A stretch of DNA of 6,488 nucleotides from a bacterium. Lineage in GTDB: Bacteria; Patescibacteriota; Saccharimonadia; Saccharimonadales; UBA4665. The notes below the pieces were generated by a model. The model made no database searches and was not told the DNA's origin. It saw only the letters and a list, made by a program, of their open reading frames with translations. Below, one piece after another: positions 5,789-6,488 of the stretch. Each line of letters starts with the position of its first letter. Positions within the stretch are counted from its first letter, which is position 1. The position numbers were made by a program, and so were the translations under genes. Location of the stretch: the NCBI GenBank assembly GCA_021846765.1, contig JAJZWH010000052.1:1-6488 (forward strand). Reading direction: 5' to 3'.

Positions 5789-5794
5789 ATTATA
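5789..5794 (-). promoter_or_regulatory. -10 box (TATAAT) upstream of thrS
   Basis: A perfect TATAAT on the minus strand, about 95 nt before the end of the terminator stem. No convincing -35 hexamer is seen at 16-18 nt. Confidence 0.4.
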
Positions 5795-5891
5795 TGGCTA
5801 GCATATATTTGCTGTATTTTACACACCCATTGATGTGGATAAACCTATTCCCAAATATACCTTATGTGATGTCAGAGATCTTAAAGCTAAC

Positions 5892-5919
5892 AAAAAACTC
5901 TCTTTCCTAAGATCGAGAG
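5892..5919 (-). terminator. Terminator of tRNA-Val
   Basis: A 5-bp stem CTCTC/GAGAG (5915-5919 with 5898-5902) with a 12-nt loop is followed by six U residues (5892-5897) on the minus strand. It starts 5 nt after the encoded CCA of the tRNA. The stem is short, so efficiency is uncertain. Confidence 0.6.
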
Positions 5920-5924
5920 CGTAC

Positions 5925-6001
5925 TGGTGGGCGGTATAGGATTCGAACCTATCACCTTCGCAACGTCAATGCGACGCTCTAGCCAAATGAGCTAACCGCC
6001 C
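5925..6001 (-). tRNA. tRNA-Val, anticodon GAC, CCA encoded
   Basis: On the minus strand the acceptor stem GGGCGGT pairs with ACCGCCC. The D-arm GCTC/GAGC encloses a GG-containing loop. The anticodon stem TCGCA/TGCGA carries loop TTGACGT, the variable loop has 5 nt, and the T-arm ATAGG/CCTAT has the standard loop TTCGAAT. Positions 34-36 are GAC, reading GUC and GUU valine codons. Discriminator A and the encoded CCA follow. A strong promoter lies upstream and a terminator-like hairpin downstream, so it is a single-gene transcription unit. Confidence 0.96.
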
Positions 6002-6029
6002 CTTCTATAAATTAAAAGAAACTTATGTA

Positions 6030-6058
6030 ACTATATCGTCCTCAAGGTGTTTTATCAA
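6030..6058 (-). promoter_or_regulatory. Promoter of tRNA-Val
   Basis: On the minus strand TTGATA (6053-6058) and TATAGT (6030-6035) are each one mismatch off consensus except for the second T of the -35 tail, with an ideal 17-nt spacer. The predicted start near 6023 gives a 5' leader of about 22 nt to be removed by RNase P. Confidence 0.7.
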
Positions 6059-6078
6059 GCTTATTTCATAAGAACGGC

Positions 6079-6107
6079 TTGACATTAATCATCAATTTCA
6101 GTAGCAT
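6079..6107 (+). promoter_or_regulatory. Promoter of the structured RNA upstream of nrdR
   Basis: A perfect TTGACA (6079-6084) is followed after 17 nt by TAGCAT (6102-6107, 4 of 6 matches). The predicted start is near 6112-6114. It diverges from the tRNA-Val promoter, with 20 nt between the two -35 boxes. Confidence 0.65.
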
Positions 6108-6111
6108 ATCA

Positions 6112-6283
6112 AGGTTAAACGGGAAACAAGCCAGTTTTGAGTACTAACACTAGTGTGTTGGGATCTTTTCCTCTGTTTTATGAGGATTTAGGTTCCAGAC
6201 CAACTAATAGAATACGTCGTCCTAGATAAATAATAAGTACAAGGACGAAATAAAAGACCTAAAGATACATTTAGGTCTTTTTT
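6112..6283 (+). ncRNA. Structured RNA of about 170 nt, independent RNA or nrdR leader
   Basis: No convincing ORF is seen. The transcript would contain a palindromic element ACACTAGTGT (6147-6156), a long arm GTTGG/CCAAC (6157-6161/6200-6204) enclosing an alternative GGGATC/GGTTCC pairing and the hairpin CCTC/GAGG (6170-6173/6182-6185), then TCGTCCT/AGGACGA (6217-6223/6242-6248), then a strong terminator. The segment TTTAGGTT (6187-6194) can pair with the 5' arm of the terminator (6256-6263, 8 pairs with one G-U), so a switch between terminator and antiterminator is possible. nrdR starts 64 nt after the terminator and has no clear promoter of its own, which would fit a regulatory leader. I do not recognise it as a known riboswitch, 6S, SRP or tmRNA. 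The 346-nt stretch between tRNA-Val and nrdR is otherwise without genes. Confidence 0.5.
6252..6283 (+). terminator. Strong intrinsic terminator before nrdR
   Basis: A perfect 12-bp stem (6252-6263 with 6270-6281, core AGACCTAAA/TTTAGGTCT) with a 6-nt loop runs into six U residues (6278-6283). The A-rich start of the stem gives a shorter U-tract on the minus strand, so it might work in both directions, but it is best on the plus strand. Confidence 0.85.
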
Positions 6284-6347
6284 ATATCCACAGTAAAATA
6301 ATACTTTTCCACTAGATAAATTAATAGCTGTATGACAATATATATAC

Positions 6348-6488
6348 ATGGTTTGCGTTTATTGTTCTAAAAAAACCCAAGTCATCAATACTAGACATCA
6401 AACAAAGCACAATCAAATATGGAGAAGACGTAAATGCTCTGCATGCCATGCGATATTTACTAGTCTAGAAACAACAGATTTTGAGCAA
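6348..6488 (+). CDS. nrdR: Transcriptional repressor NrdR, N-terminal part
   Basis: The 47 visible residues are the zinc ribbon of NrdR, the repressor of ribonucleotide reductase genes that senses dATP/ATP through a downstream ATP-cone domain. The four zinc cysteines are Cys 3, Cys 6, Cys 30 and Cys 33. The family pattern is clear: VxCxYC, TQVINTRH (NrdR usually has TxVIDSR), then RRRKCSACHAIFTSLE (usually RRRRECxxCxxRFTTFE). The ATP-cone lies beyond the window end. There is no Shine-Dalgarno site before the ATG. A weak -10-like GACAAT ends 8 nt upstream, so a leaderless mRNA is possible but less supported than for thrS. The preceding terminator suggests a separate promoter or conditional read-through. 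Confidence 0.93.
   Translation, partial: MVCVYCSKKTQVINTRHQTKHNQIWRRRKCSACHAIFTSLETTDFEQ

Noticed and set aside
5834..5842. Perfect DnaA box (TGTGGATAA, reverse of TTATCCACA), with a near match at 6284-6292
   Set aside because: There is only one exact copy, with no cluster, no AT-rich unwinding element and no dnaA or dnaN nearby, so an origin is not supported. Chance occurrence is likely in AT-rich DNA.
5671..5924. T-box riboswitch upstream of thrS
   Set aside because: The terminator invited this idea, but the conserved T-box sequence (UGGNACCGCG type) and a stem I with specifier loop are not present.
6333..6349. NrdR-box-like sequence at the nrdR start (CAATATATAT core)
   Set aside because: Only the left half and core fit the NrdR box consensus. 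The right half does not, and AT repeats of this kind are common here.

Overview
The window looks like a piece of a compact, AT-rich bacterial chromosome, most likely from a Candidatus Saccharibacteria (TM7) or other Patescibacteria (CPR) genome. The evidence is the low GC content, short overlapping genes, a threonyl-tRNA synthetase with no N-terminal TGS domain, and an MNT-like winged-helix protein of a type I recall from CPR genomes next to a degenerate UlaG/COG2220-type metallo-beta-lactamase-fold protein. The standard genetic code fits all genes. The lineage is inferred from protein character, not from a search.

Layout from left to right. Bases 1-144 (+) hold the C-terminal end of a VapC-like PIN toxin. 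A tRNA-Pro(GGG) follows on the minus strand, then an approximately 160-nt structured RNA (minus, 258-417) with its own -10 box and a U-tract end. An M50 site-2-protease-like membrane peptidase (minus) diverges from rpmB (L28, +), and their promoters overlap. A five-gene minus-strand block then runs thrS > ATL (alkyltransferase-like) > miaA > wHTH/MNT-like protein > MBL-fold protein. thrS/ATL and ATL/miaA overlap, and the wHTH gene has its own promoter-like sequence. Upstream of thrS lies a short transcription unit with three hairpins and a strong terminator, then tRNA-Val(GAC) with its promoter and terminator. On the plus strand, a consensus-like promoter starts an approximately 170-nt structured RNA ending in a 12-bp terminator, followed by the 5' part of nrdR, which is cut by the window edge.

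Functionally most genes are housekeeping: translation (thrS, rpmB, two tRNAs, tRNA modification by MiaA), DNA damage recognition (ATL), control of ribonucleotide reductase (NrdR) and membrane proteolysis. The least explained parts are the three structured RNAs that match no family I recognise, the repeated placement of -10 boxes 7-8 nt before start codons (suggesting leaderless mRNAs for the M50 gene, the wHTH gene and thrS), and the MBL-fold protein that has lost nearly all metal ligands.
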